A model generated the notes under the pieces. It saw only the letters and a list, made by a program, of their open reading frames with translations. It searched no databases and was not told where the DNA came from. This document shows, piece by piece, positions 43,689-54,651 of a DNA stretch of 64,000 nt (positions are counted from its first letter, which is position 1; every line of letters begins with the position of its first letter). Made by a program: the position numbers and the translations under genes. The DNA lies in contig JAKSZU010000013.1 of the NCBI GenBank assembly GCA_026018925.1, forward strand, positions 80,465,791 through 80,529,790. The letters are read 5' to 3'. This DNA is from Tupaia tana (Eukaryota; Chordata; Mammalia; Scandentia; Tupaiidae).

Positions 43689-43701
43689 AAAGAAAGTGAA
43701 T

Positions 43702-43972
43702 GGGGACCAGCAGTTAGCATAATGGCTATGTCGCTGAACTCCCATGTAGTCGACCGCGGTTTGAGTCCCGGACCCGGTGGTTTAAACTCATGCCGGGTGC
43801 ATGTGCATGTGTGCCCAAGATCCTGAGAGGAGAATGGAGGAGAAGGGATTGCAGCATGGCCATCCTCCCTGCGGGGAGGGTGATTTCTCTCTTTCTATCT
43901 CTCCGTCTCTCTCTGTCTTTCTGGCAAGCACATGTGCCCTATAGCAAAAACCTCTAAAAAAAAAAAAAAAAA
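43702..43972 (+). mobile_element. SINE-A (subfamily A1a)
   Basis: Head GGGGACCAGCAGTTAGC, B box GGTTTGAGTCC, three-A junction, full body and A tail. Target duplication AAAGAAAGTGAATG (43689-43702) matches 43971-43984 with one change. Confidence 0.93.
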
Positions 43973-43984
43973 AAGAAGTGAATG

Positions 43985-45320
43985 AATACTGTCTTTTTAC
44001 CCTTCCTAGACAATCACAGGTAGATTTTCCAAAAATCACTATGTTCATGAAAATGTTGGTGTATAAAATTTATTGGTGTATTATTGCAGATATATGTGAC
44101 AATTTCACTTTTGGGTTTGTTTGCATCTTTTATCTGTTCCTATGTCCTAGCAAATCTTGTTTAAAAACACAAATTTTTTTTTTCCTTCTGAATAGAGACA
44201 TAGAGTCAATTCCATTTCCTAGGAAAATGAAATAAAGAAGACAAAAAATGAATGACAAATATATGAACTTTGCTGAGTTAAGTGGAGGAATTGAAGCCAC
44301 TCAAGGTTGTTCTAACGAAGGCTCGGTTTTGCAATCATAAAAGGCTATTTCCCTGAAGTGTGTTTATACCTATTTGCCATGTTGTTAGACCTCAGTGATA
44401 ATCTGAACATATTTAAAGGAAGGAGGTAAAGAAAGTCATCAAGACTGCATTTTATGTCCTACCCATAGATTTCTGTAATCAAAACTATCTGTTGTAAGAC
44501 TTAAATATGTAGACCAAAATGATTTATGCAGATGATCCAGGAATAATTATTTTACAAAGGTCATTATTCCACTGATTGCATTTTGTTCAGTGGGATCGGG
44601 ATACTCGGGAGTTAAAGAAAAGAGAGAAGATATATTCAGTTAGAAAAATCAGCAAGATGTGAACCACATTTAGAATTAGAAACAGAGTGGTTGAATGAAA
44701 AGAAAAAAGCACACTAGACTTAGAACTTAAAGTGTGTGTGTGCACACTCGTGCATGTGGGCGTATATGTTCAGATCCTGACCTCTGACTGAGAAAACTTG
44801 ACAAATCACTTCACCTCTTAGAGACTTAGCTTCTTTATCTGTGAAATGGACCTCTGCATGCTGAACTCACTCTGGCCTAGGGATGATATGCTTAAAGGAA
44901 ACACCCGCCCACACCAGGCTAACAGCAGCTCTGTGAAACCCTTATTGAATCTTACATTCGAGTAACAATGGCTAGCTGCAAATGAAGCCTAATTAGAAAA
45001 CTAAGTACATAAACCAAATCTTTGAATGTTTAATGGTGAAAATAAAAATCTCCTTTTCCTCTCTACTCCACTTTTTATTTAACATCATAAATACTGTCGC
45101 AATTAAGGGCCAGAACTTTGTGAAAGTTACTGCCATAGAAACCTGGAGCTAGATTTATTAAAAAATAATAATAATAAAAAGAAAGAAAGAAAAGAAACAG
45201 TTATTATATTCAAAATTCTGGTGTCATTTCAATTAAGCATCAATCTTGTGGGTTTTGCTAAGAATAATACATTAAAAATTTTCCTTCAAAAGCACTTTTA
45301 ACTTTTCAAAATATTTTTTA
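43985..45320. other. Unique AT-rich block with a MIR piece; possible conserved elements
   Basis: About 1.3 kb. A MIR core sits near 44760-44865 (TTGACAAATCACTTCACC). 44300-44620 and 44940-45040 are unique and rich in homeodomain-like AATTA/TAATT words. That composition is common in mammalian non-coding elements but proves nothing alone. Confidence 0.35.
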
Positions 45321-45875
45321 TGCCCTCCCTTGTTGCACCCAATGGAGGTTCCAAAAATCAGAAAAGTGATGATTATAATAATTTTCACAGATTCTTTGGA
45401 CCATAGTTCTCAAAGAGAAGCTGATCTGTGTTTTGTAGAAGGCGGGGACGTTGTGGACTACCAAGGTGATCTAGTACTTCTAGGTGCCCTGCCTAATTCC
45501 AAGGTCAGATCTCCAGTGTGAGTTTCTCTTGCCATGAGAACCCTATAAACATGTGAGGTCTGTCCACAAGCTCCATTCTTCTTTTTCCACTCGCTTGCCT
45601 TGAAGTGACGGTTTTTGTAAACTCTTATATACTCATGAATTCCAAATCATCTCACCAGTTTAGTCATCTGTCTAGCACTTCACGTGTATGGGCATGCTAG
45701 ACGATGTCCCACTATGTCCTATCAGGTATCAGACCAAAAGAGCTTGTGTTCTTTACTAGACCTGGTTCCAGCTCTCCAAGAATGGCATCATCACTCACCC
45801 TGCGAAAGCCAGAAGCCTCCCTACCTCTGAAATCCAAGTCTCACTGACCTTACCTTCTAAATCTTCATAAATCAA
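45321..45875. other. Unique non-coding sequence
   Basis: A 63-codon frame at 45330-45521 lacks any recognisable motif. No repeat identified. Confidence 0.4.
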
Positions 45876-45879
45876 ACCC

Positions 45880-46402
45880 ATCTCCTCCCTGCCTACTGCC
45901 ACTGCCCTGCTTCAGAGTCACAGTATCTCTTACCTTCCCTGTTGTGGTGCATTCCTAAAAGGTCTTCCTTCCTACAGCCTTGCCATGCTCCATTCTGTTC
46001 TCCACAGGTCTACCAGATTGCTATTCCTAAATGGCAGTTCTGACTTTGTCACCCTGCTGCCTACAACCACTCTGCATGGCCTCCTGGGTAGGTGTATTGT
46101 AAGACAGTATCTAACGATTTGCTTATATTCCTCCCAGATTCCCCAGCCTTAGTTTCTACGTGTTCCTCATTATAGTAATGCCTGAAAAATAGTAAACTTG
46201 TACTAGCTCCCTACAAGTCTTGCTATTCCTCTGAAATAATGTCATTTTGTCAAGTGTTCCATTTTTTCGCATAGAATATCTTTTCCTCTCCTAGTACCAC
46301 TTCACAATTCAACTCAAGGTGTGTTTCCTTAAGGAATCCTACAATCCCTCTCTCATGTTCTTGCAGTATCATAAGAGCACCTCCATTCTGGCATGACTTA
46401 AT
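45880..46402 (+). mobile_element. L2 fragment
   Basis: CACCCTGCTGCCTACAACC, TGGCCTCCTGGGTAGG, and CAACTCAAGGTGTGTTTCC follow an L2-like order. Diverged. Confidence 0.55.
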
Positions 46403-46420
46403 AAGAACTAATATATCTTA

Positions 46421-46704
46421 GGGACCAACAGTTAGTGTAATGGCTATGTCACTGGACTCCCATGTAGTCCACCACGGTTCACATCTCGGACCTGGTGGCT
46501 TAAAACTCATGCCGGGCTCATGTACATGTGTGACCAAGATCCCAAGAGGAGAATGGAGGAGAAGGGACTTCGGTGTGGCCATCCCCCCTGGAGGGGGGGG
46601 GGGGGGGCGTGATTTCTTGCTTTCTGTCTCTCTGTCTCTGGCTGTCTGGTGAGCACATGCGCCCTATAGCAAAAAACCTCTCCAAAAAAAAAAAAAAAAA
46701 AGAG
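46421..46704 (+). mobile_element. SINE-A (subfamily A1b), full length
   Basis: Head GGGACCAACAGTTAGTG; B box GGTTCACATCT with C at position 58; four-A junction. Perfect 16 bp target duplication AGAACTAATATATCTT at 46404-46419 and 46705-46720. A G15 run has grown at 46593-46607, in the C-then-G dyad of the body. Confidence 0.94.
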
Positions 46705-46794
46705 AGAACTAATATATCTTCTGCAGTTACCTGAGATCCTTCATAGAGTTGAAAACTAAGTGGCACGATGTGATTGCTAAGAATATGGGCTATG

Positions 46795-46988
46795 GGTCCA
46801 GCCAGAAGGTGCAGGTGGTGAAGTACCCTTGTGTGATACTGGAGCCATGTGGGAAGGCCAAAGGTTCAGATCCCAAGTAGACCTTAGCATTTTATGACTT
46901 GAAAGGGTGGGAGGACGATTGTGGCATGGCAAAAACCTGTCAAGGGAACATATCTCTCTATCTCTTTCCCCCTTTTATGAAGAAAAGG

Positions 46989-46997
<9 letters not shown>
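46795..46997 (+). mobile_element. SINE-C
   Basis: Head GGTCCAGCCAGAAGGTGC, B box GGTTCAGATCC, GATTGTGGCATGGCAAAAACC body, ATCTCTTTCCCCC, A-rich end. Confidence 0.75.

Positions 46998-47029
<32 letters not shown>
46998..47029. repeat. Poly-T run of about 32
   Basis: Uninterrupted T from 46998 to 47029, just after the A-rich end of a SINE-C. It is probably the tail of a minus-strand retroposon fragment whose body is gone, or an insertion of one. Confidence 0.9.
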
Positions 47030-47033
<4 letters not shown>

Positions 47034-47153
47034 TAAGGTAAGTTGAGATTTTAAAAAAAGAAAGAAAAGAATATTGGGTCTGAATTCAGACCCATGAAGT
47101 TTGAATCCTGTCTCTTCTACCACTAGCCTGTTGACAAACTATCTATATTCTTT

Positions 47154-47422
47154 TTTTTTTTTTTGGAGAGGTTTTTGCTATAGGGCACGTGCAATCACCA
47201 GAAAGACAGAGAGAGACGGAAAGACAGAAAGGGAGAAATCACCCCCAGTGGGGATGGGCAGGCCGCAATCCCTTCTCCTCCACTCCTCCATTTTTCTCTC
47301 AGGATCCTGGGCATGCACAGCATGCCCAGCGTGAGTTTAAGCCACCAGGTCCAGTACTTGAACCCCAGTCGACTACATGGGAGTTCAGCGACATAGCCAT
47401 TATGCCAACTGCTGGTCCTGCG
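47154..47422 (-). mobile_element. SINE-A (subfamily A1a)
   Basis: Reverse strand; target duplication ATCTATATTCTTT at 47141-47153 and 47423-47435, perfect. Three-A junction. A small CTCCACTCCTCC duplication lies in the body. Confidence 0.94.
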
Positions 47423-47439
47423 ATCTATATTCTTTGAGT

Positions 47440-48190
47440 TCGGTTTCTTTAACTTTTAAGAGTTAATAATAATAATAATGCTGAAGTCAATGGATAATTA
47501 AATGAATTAATGAACTAAAGGATGAGACGGAGTCAGCTACACAAAGTCCTGAAGGACCCACCTTTCAGCAAGAGAGAATGGTGAGTACAAAGGTCCAGCT
47601 GACCAAACATGGGACACTGAATAATTTTCAGTCACCAGCCCTTTGCTTCCTGCAATATTCACTCATCTAAGATTATTGTTTCCAGGAGAAAACAGTGAAA
47701 GTCCCAGAACCAGGATAAGGTACTTTACAGACCCTCATTAACTGGGTTCTGCTTCATTTCCTCTGCCCTATTTCAATTCTTCCTAGACTCCACTATCATG
47801 TTTACTCCTTGGGTGAAACATTAAAGCCCTCAAACATGGTGGAAGGGCTACACTGGCAAGAACCCAAGGGATGGACATAAATGCTGAGGGCAGCGCTCCA
47901 GCAGAAAGCAACTTGATGAGGCATCACCCAAAATGGCGGGCTGGCGGATGAACACTGCAAAGCACAGACATGCAGGGAATGTGTTCTTCTTGTCAAACTT
48001 GACAGGAGGTTTATTTCAGCTTAAGAAGCATTTGCCAAATGAAAAAGAGTCAAAGATTGCACTGGTTTTGAAAATGGCTTTTGCTTTATAGCAGAGAAAT
48101 CAAATGATTTATGAGTTTGTCAAAGACGGATGTTGCCTTTTGAAAAAAATCCTCCCAGTTCCAAAGAGTCATGAATTGTAAATGAACCAA
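47440..48190. other. Unique non-coding sequence; possible conserved element
   Basis: An ATA microsatellite lies at about 47466-47479. 47940-48190 is unique text with few CpGs and no repeat signature, which could be a conserved non-coding element. The minus-strand 64-codon frame at 47802-47996 is not recognised. Confidence 0.4.
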
Positions 48191-48196
48191 TGGGTG

Positions 48197-48243
48197 ATGT
48201 GTGTGTGTGTGTGCACGTGCATACGTGTGTACACACACATGTA
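48197..48243. repeat. GT/CA microsatellite, interrupted
   Basis: GTGTGTGTGTGTG, then a mixed GCACGTGCATACG part, then CACACACA: a dyad-like alternating tract that could form Z-DNA or a short hairpin. Confidence 0.9.
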
Positions 48244-48249
48244 TCTCAG

Positions 48250-48773
48250 TGTTTGTCCTCTTTCTTCTTTGCCTCTGTGGTTTGTGTGCCTTCACTGAGG
48301 CTGCAAGCAAATTGTAATTATAATGCTGAACAGTCATTTCCAAGACAAACCAAATCTGTATTCCATTAAAGTCATGGAATAGTTAAACATTGTTTTTTTT
48401 CATTATTTTCAACCATAATAAAAAACAGGTTCTCCATTCAATCTGATGCTCCAGAAGTCAGAGGATTCCACATGGTCCCTCCTGAGATATTTGGATATAG
48501 ATTCTGATGGTGTCGCAGGCATATCAGCAGGAGGTCAGCTTAACTTAAAGTCTTTTGGGCTCACTATAGTTTAGACCACAGCTGCATGGAAGTCCTGAAG
48601 TGGTCATCGATTTCCTCCCTGAGATGTTTGGCCTGCTTGCCAAAGACTAAGCAGATTCCCTCAGTGCATCCTTCCCAGATGTCAGATGGAGTCACAGAAA
48701 TGAAAGTTGTATGTTCTTTCGAACTAGAGATGAGAAAATGATGCTCTTTTGGAGTCGCTTTGAAAGACAAAAA
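48250..48773. other. Unique non-coding sequence
   Basis: No recognised repeat or exon. Confidence 0.45.
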
Positions 48774-48775
48774 TA

Positions 48776-49046
48776 TTGGGTCATTGGGAAAGTCATGACA
48801 CATTTTTGCACAGAAAAAGGGCCAGCAGGTGGTGTAGCAGTTACGTTGCTGGACTCCCACTGAGTCCTGGACCCAGGGAGAATGAAGGAGAAGGGATGAG
48901 GTGTGCCCATCCCCCTCTGAGGGGGGGTGATTTCTCACTTTCCCTCTCACTGTCTCTGTCTCTCTCTCCAGTAAGTGCACATGTCCTAAGGCAAGAACTT
49001 CTAAAAAATAGAAAAATACATCAAGACCTTCCCGACGACCTCATAA
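48776..49046. mobile_element. Mariner-like MITE, copy 3, split by a SINE
   Basis: The left arm TTGGGTCATTGGGAAAGTC starts after TA (48774-48775). The right arm, read in reverse, gives GAGGTCGTCGGGAAGGTC and is followed by TA (49047-49048). Removing the SINE at 48819-49009 and one copy of its target duplication leaves a hairpin element of about 73 bp, like the copy at 40220. Confidence 0.82.
48819..49009 (+). mobile_element. SINE-A (A2-like), shortened, inside the MITE
   Basis: Head GGGCCAGCAGGTGGTGTAG; most of the B-box region and early body are deleted (CACTGAGTCCTGGACCC runs into GAGAATGAAGG). Ends GGCAAGAACTTCTAAAA. Target duplication AGAAAAA at 48812-48818 and 49010-49016. Confidence 0.85.
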
Positions 49047-49210
49047 TACTATTTTTTTCTGTCCATCAGTTTGTAAGAATCTTTCTGATGATATATTTTT
49101 GTAAGATTGTCTTTGCAATAAAATCTTCCTCCAGAATTCAGTTTATTTTATCCCAATGCCCTAAATTTGTGTGTATTCAGGATGCACATTAATGGTAAAA
49201 GTAACTCTTT

Positions 49211-49407
49211 TTTTTTTAAATAATTATTTATTTTATTTTTTAATTTATTCATTCATTTATTTTTTAATTTGACCAGACAGAGATAGAGGGTGAGAGTGAG
49301 AGAGAGAGGAAGTGAGAAAGCAAGCCACCAGATTCAGGACTTGAACCCTGGTCGGCCATGTGGGAGTGTCCAGCGCCTTAACCACCACGCCACCTGCTGG
49401 TCCCCAG
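49211..49407 (-). mobile_element. SINE-B
   Basis: Reverse strand. Tail side AAATAATTATTTATTTTATT, then AATTTGACCAGACAGAG, AAAGCAAGCCACCAG, head CCACCTGCTGGTCC. Target duplication TAAAAGTAACTCTTT at 49196-49210 and 49408-49422, perfect. Confidence 0.93.
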
Positions 49408-49429
49408 TAAAAGTAACTCTTTAAAGAAT

Positions 49430-49985
49430 ATTTTATTAAGCAAATGAATAATAAATGATCTGCAACCATTTGCTTCCACAGAAACTCTAGCTTATATTCA
49501 ATATCTGCATTCTCTTCAATAATCTGCAAGCACCCTGAAAATTACCAAGAGATTTGAATCACAACTTTAAAAGACCATGTTCCCACTCCTCAAATGCTAC
49601 AGTTTTGCACTTAAGAAGATCCATCTTTTTCCAGAGTCTCCAGCATAACCTCCCACTTTATTCTAGCCTAAAGCTAAGTCTCCTTTCCTTTAAAGGGTGG
49701 TTAGAAAAAAGAGACACAAATTACTTGGATGGGAAAACCCACATTGGACCATCAATTAGCTTCCTAATTTGCTGTCTTAAACATCTACTGCTTTCTCTAG
49801 ATTTGTGCTCACTTTTGCTTCCATAGGTTTCCCTAATTTTCTAACAAGTTCAGCAATACATTTAAACAGTGCTTTTCAAATTCTGGCAATGACTCACATA
49901 CATTGTAAAACTGCAACCCAGTACTCAGAAAAAGAATTTAATTCTTGAAACAGTACTTACCCTTAATACCTACTGCATACTCTGA
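49430..49985. other. Unique AT-rich non-coding sequence
   Basis: No recognised repeat. The 90-codon frame at 49554-49826 has no known motif. Confidence 0.45.
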
Positions 49986-49989
49986 CATA

Positions 49990-50095
49990 TTTATTCTCTA
50001 TTCTATTCTATCCTGATTTTCTTCTGATCTATTCTGTTCTGTTTCATTCCATTTCATTCTGTTTTATGCCATCCCATTCCATTTCATTTTTAAAA
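49990..50095. repeat. Degenerate pentanucleotide repeat, ATTCT/ATTCC type
   Basis: About 100 bp of imperfect 5 bp units: TATTCTATTCTATCC, GATCTATTCTGTTCTG, then TTCATTCCATTTCATTC. Unit drift suggests an old, inactive array. Confidence 0.8.
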
Positions 50096-50309
50096 TACTT
50101 ATCACAATCTACTAAATTGATTATCCTATATACCAAAGGGATAAGGCTTGCAGTTTCAAAAATACCTACTCATCAATTTATAGGATTTTTTTTCCTTCCC
50201 TTCATCTATTCTGCCGATATTTTACCCAGAAGTTTTATGAATTTTGCAGCATAAGGATCTTCAGGAAACGTAATGACCTTGTTACCCCGTAACATTTATA
50301 AGTTAAATG

Positions 50310-50450
50310 TTAACTTTGTTCTCATTTCTTAAAATGAGGATAAAGATAGATAAGATAGTATTGACAACACAGGATTGTTGTAGGGATTAAATGAGATCAT
50401 GCACATAAAGCCCTTAGCTTAGCCCCTGGCACACACAAATCCCCAGTCAT
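50310..50450 (+). mobile_element. MIR fragment (3' half)
   Basis: AAAATGAGGATAAAGATAG, GGATTGTTGTAGGGATTAAATG and GCCCCTGGCACACAC fit the MIR 3' half. Confidence 0.7.
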
Positions 50451-50659
50451 TGGTAATAAATCTCTATGACAACCTCTTACCTCTAATCTCATCTTTTCGG
50501 CCCTACCAGAAATATCACTAGATATGACTAAAAGAAGGAAAAATTAGTAGAATAAACCTTTCCATTCTCCAATTGGCAGCTCTATGGATCAATATTCCTC
50601 ACTGTTTTTACTCCATATGGTAGATAGGCCTATGACTATCTTAGAAATTACTGAGTCCC

Positions 50660-50933
50660 GGGAACCAGCAGTTAGCATAATGGCTATGTGGCTGGACTCC
50701 CACATAGTAGACCGCGGTTCGCGTCCCGGACCCGGTGGCTTAAAACTCACACCGGGCGCATGTGTGTGCATGCTCAAGATCCCGAGAGGAGAATGGAGGA
50801 GAAGGGACTGCGGCGTGGCCATCCCCCCTGGGGGGTGATTTCTCACTTTCTATCTCTCTGTCTCTCTCTGTCTGTCTGGCGAGCGCACGCGCCCTATAGC
50901 AAAAACCTCTCAAAAAAAAAAAAAAGAAAAAAA
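50660..50933 (+). mobile_element. SINE-A (subfamily A1b), full length, young
   Basis: Head GGGAACCAGCAGTTAGC; B box GGTTCGCGTCC (C at position 58); four-A junction; CpG-rich body; A tail. Perfect 17 bp target duplication AGAAATTACTGAGTCCC at 50643-50659 and 50934-50950, the longest in the window. Confidence 0.96.
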
Positions 50934-50950
50934 AGAAATTACTGAGTCCC

Positions 50951-51648
50951 TTTCATCATTCTAAATAATGTCTGTCTGTCCCCATCTCTCCATGGAATAA
51001 CTACACTTCCCTAGTATAATTCTGGGTAACTATTTATTCAAGGATTCGAGTCAGTAGCTAAACGTCATGTTTCTTCATTATTTAAATGTATCTCCTATAC
51101 CACATGAGGGGCAAGTCCCCACTCTATGTTCTACAGAAATTCTCTTTTATGCCTGTCTTTCTTTTTTCCTGACTTCCATCTCCCCTTACGACCTCCATCT
51201 ACTGCCTTCTCTCACTCTGTTTAGTTTAGAATGTGATGAAGTTTAGAATGTGTGAAGTGAACAACCTCCACAGTTCCCTCTTATGTCTTTCAAACTGCAA
51301 TTCTTTCTTTGGCAACTCAGTTTCTGCTAGATCTATAGATGGACAGAGGCATGTGGTTGAATGTGAGGGATGCTTCCATTCTGGCCTTTTGCTGATTTTC
51401 TCCTAATTCCTTGATATCAAATACAATATGTAACTCTGAGGATTGATTTCCTCCTAGAAACCACTTACCTAGGTGACATGAGTTTACATAGTCTTCCTAT
51501 TCACGTGACTTTGACTACATGCCTTGAGAAATGATCCTGGCCTCAGGAGATTAGCTGCTTACTCCTTTCCTTCCCTGGGCTGCACAGGAGGAGCAGCAAT
51601 GGTAATAAACACTGCTCTGTCTCTGCCATCCAGGTAAAGGATGATATA
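50951..51648. other. Unique non-coding sequence
   Basis: No recognised repeat or exon. A short GTTTAGAATGTG duplication occurs near 51223-51252. Confidence 0.45.
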
Positions 51649-51649
51649 C

Positions 51650-52130
51650 CCAAAGAGGCACCGTAGGCTTCTTGGCACCTTCTGGAAGGACTGAAAGGTT
51701 TTTATCCTAACTTCCAAGGCATCTTATGATTTGTCTCCCGCCTAAATTTTCCTCCTTATCTTCTGCCATGATTGGTCTCTCAACCTATTTATTCTCTCTG
51801 CCTGTTGTCTCTCCGTATCTGCCACATGGTATGTCTGTGCCATCCCCCAAGTTTGCTAGATTTCCTGGTTCCATGCCTTTGTCTAGGCTGCTCTCTTGCA
51901 TGGAATACTTTCTCTCCCACTTCCCTCTTCATGTGATTATCATTCACTTGTACCACAAAGTTCAGCCCAGATTCTCTCTTTTCCTTCCCAATCTGAATGA
52001 GGTCCCCATCTCATGACATTCACTTCTCCCTGTTATAGTATTTAGAACAGAGTACTGTATTTCAACGTCTCTCCATACTATAAGGCAGAATGGGCGTTTA
52101 GTGGATATTGGTTGATGACTTAATTAACCT
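51650..52130 (+). mobile_element. L2 fragment
   Basis: TTCCAAGGCATCTTATGATTTG, GCCACATGGTATGTCTGTG, CATGGAATACTTTCTCTCCC and ACCACAAAGTTCAGCCCAG match the L2 3' region in sense. Confidence 0.7.
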
Positions 52131-52404
52131 ACTAATTAATTTCAAGTATAGCTTCTTGTGCTACCTTCAAAGCTAAATTACTTGAATTCTCTCAAACCAC
52201 AGGTGAGAGAATTCCAGTAAGGAAATGTTCTTTTTCTTTTATCCCTGAAGCTTTTTTGGTCTTTCTTTGTCAAAAGTCCAGCTCCGGTCCCATCAGGAGA
52301 GATGTACTTCAGCAACACCCTCCACTGCTTCAATATAGTTTGGGTTTGAATGTACATATGTTTGTGTATCTGCTTGTGTGTGTGCTTTTGGTTGGTTTGT
52401 CTGT

Positions 52405-52541
52405 CTTTTTTTGTTTTTGTTTTGCTAGAGGTTGCATGTATTGCCAGGGAGAGAGAGAGGGAGTGAAGAAAGCAGCCCTCATGGAGAACAATCATGCTGC
52501 AATGCCTTCTCCTCCATCTCGCCTTTCTTTTGGGATTTTGG

Positions 52542-52579
<38 letters not shown>

Positions 52580-52640
52580 TTCTCAAGCCACCAGTTCTGG
52601 AGAGCCAGCCACCTTAACAACTATCAGTCTGTGGAACAGG
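52405..52640 (-). mobile_element. SINE-D with expanded CA repeat
   Basis: TTTTGCTAGAGGTTGCATG, GAGAGAGAGAGGGAGTGAAG, GCTGCAATGCCTTCTCCTCC, GGGATTTTGGGTA, a CA run, then TTTCTCAAGCCACCAG. The head end is decayed. Overlapping frames of up to 140 codons are artefacts. Confidence 0.7.
52543..52578. repeat. (CA)n microsatellite inside SINE-D
   Basis: An uninterrupted CA run. It lies at the same relative body position as the GT run at 35899-35934 in a SINE-A (on the opposite strand). Confidence 0.93.
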
Positions 52641-52643
52641 TAC

Positions 52644-52644
52644 T

Positions 52645-52702
<58 letters not shown>

Positions 52703-52726
52703 AACAGACAGACAGACAGACAGACA
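52644..52726. repeat. Compound microsatellite (GT)n-(GA)n-(CAGA)n
   Basis: GT run to about 52677, GA run to about 52701, then CAGA units to about 52726. Confidence 0.95.
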
Positions 52727-53655
52727 TAGAGGATTGAAATACTCATTATCTCATCTATTTGCTTTTATATCCCTCAGTTTGAGCCCAGGTCTAAAGAGTC
52801 AACTTATCAATCTCTGAATTATTTGTTTACTTTTGAGGCAATAGAATATGGTCCAGATGGGGATTCCCATGCAGTGGGGGAAATTTCCAGCCAATGGAGA
52901 AAGCGCAAGGGCCAACTAGAGCCTTGTAGGATGCAGAATTACTCAGCTGACAAGGCAGTTGAGAACCATCAGTCAAGTGGGGTCAGACTCACTGGCTCTG
53001 TATCTATTTACCAGTCACAGAACGAAGCACCTTTTCCATTTGCCATGTCTGTACCAGGCACCATGGCGTGAGGATGGTCAGATGCAGGTGTTGCATCAAA
53101 AGCTCAAAGTGTGCAGATGAAGACCAGTGAACAGATTGTTAAGGTGGAGTGTGATAAGAAGTGTGTATGGAAGTAGGAAAGACAGAATACAGAGTCACTG
53201 AGGAAGGTTTAACAAGGTCTGATGTAAAGAGAATATAATTTACCAGCTTAATAAGGAGATAAATGTTTTTCGAGATGTGTTATATGAAAAGTGATTTGGG
53301 AATACCAAAATTGCTGGAGTTGCAACATTTTGTTCCCATTGGTGTGCTTGTCACATGAAGCAAGAATTCCTGGCACATTCTAGTGATTAAGGGAAATCTT
53401 CAAAAACTTAAACGTTAAAAATAGGATGATCAATGCTCCAGACAGTCCTAACACTATCCAGGAGTCATCCTAAAGTTATTATTGGTCATGCTAGGACTCC
53501 CTGAAAAGTCTCTAAACATGGCTTAGTACAGCTCAGTTCCTGGCTTATTTCTTCTTTGACATGTGATCTTCTCTTGTGACCACTGAAATGAAAACTGCTA
53601 CACTGAGTTACAAGTTACCTGAGCTGGGTTACCCCTCACTGCCCACATATGGTAC
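52727..53655. other. Unique non-coding sequence
   Basis: About 930 bases. The 82-codon frame at 52823-53071 shows no recognised motif. No repeat identified. Confidence 0.45.
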
Positions 53656-53659
53656 CCTA

Positions 53660-53790
53660 GACTAAAGAGGGAAAAGACTTTACTAAGACATGTGCCTCAT
53701 GAGCTCAAGGAAGTTGCAGGGTGCAAACCCAGGGTCTTTCCCTGTGAGTCCAGTTGTCCTACTGCTGTGCCATTCCCTGACTCTTGGAAA
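53660..53790 (-). mobile_element. SINE-C fragment
   Basis: CTCAAGGAAGTTGCAGGG, CAAACCCAGGGTCTTTCCC and CTGCTGTGCCATTCCCTGAC fit the head half of a reverse-strand SINE-C or a related element. Confidence 0.5.
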
Positions 53791-54651
53791 GGATTTAAGA
53801 CCTTGTCTATGATCACACAGATAATACAAGATGAAAACAAGCATTTAAACCAGGACTGTTTGCTTCTACAATTCTTCCTCTGCTACATTATATTGAGAGA
53901 ACCTAGGAGGAGCATGGGAGAACAAAACAATGCTAAGAATCACTCATGTCTCCTGAAGGAAGCTCATCTCCCAAGTACCTTGAAGTGTTCTTAGACATCT
54001 AAGAGAATATGTCTTGATGTGTCCATTAAACATCTAGGAAATGATCTGCAGCAAACTTTCTCACCAAGAAAGCAGGGATGGCTCTATGGGAATCTTTGTT
54101 TTCTTCAAGAAGTTTTATGTGACTGGATTGCGTATTATATGGCCAAAGTGCCTCAGGGAGGGTGAAATATTTGAATTACTGCAATGACTTAAGCTGTCTG
54201 AATTGCATCCAGTGCTCTGGTTCTTCACATTGCTGGGAAAATTTGTCACATGTTTATGCTATTTTGACAGTAGCTAGACTGAAATAACTCAGAGGCAAGC
54301 CATATTTTTGCTTTACTAACTGGCATACCATAGAGCAGAGAGGTTCTTGGTTAATTGTTAAATGGATGGAACAAATGGTTTGGATGCCTCTGTTGTAGAG
54401 GTGTCCAGTAAGGCTGGAAGAGAATCTTTGAATGATGACAAAGGGCACAGACAAGTAGAGACTGATATCGTTAAAAAAGGCTGAATACCAGTGAACTACT
54501 TCATTCAGTGCTTGAACAAGAAAGAACCTCAAAGTTCATCTAATCCTACATTCATTTAATTTACAAGTTGAGAGAGATAGGAATGAAGAGGGTTTTCTCT
54601 CAGGTTATTAAAACAAACCAACCAACAAAACATACAAAATTTAGAACTGCT
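53791..54651. other. Unique non-coding sequence
   Basis: A faint MIR (ATGATCACACAGATAATACAAG) lies near 53800-53870. The rest is not recognised; the 92-codon minus frame at 54254-54532 is unsupported. Confidence 0.45.

Noticed and set aside
48776-49046. CRISPR-like or attachment-site interpretation of the short inverted repeats
   Set aside because: The context is mammalian. The repeats are terminal inverted repeats with TA duplications, which fits a mariner-type MITE, and there are no regular spacers.
52256-52678. 140-codon plus-strand frame
   Set aside because: Much of its length is a CA microsatellite and SINE-D sequence.
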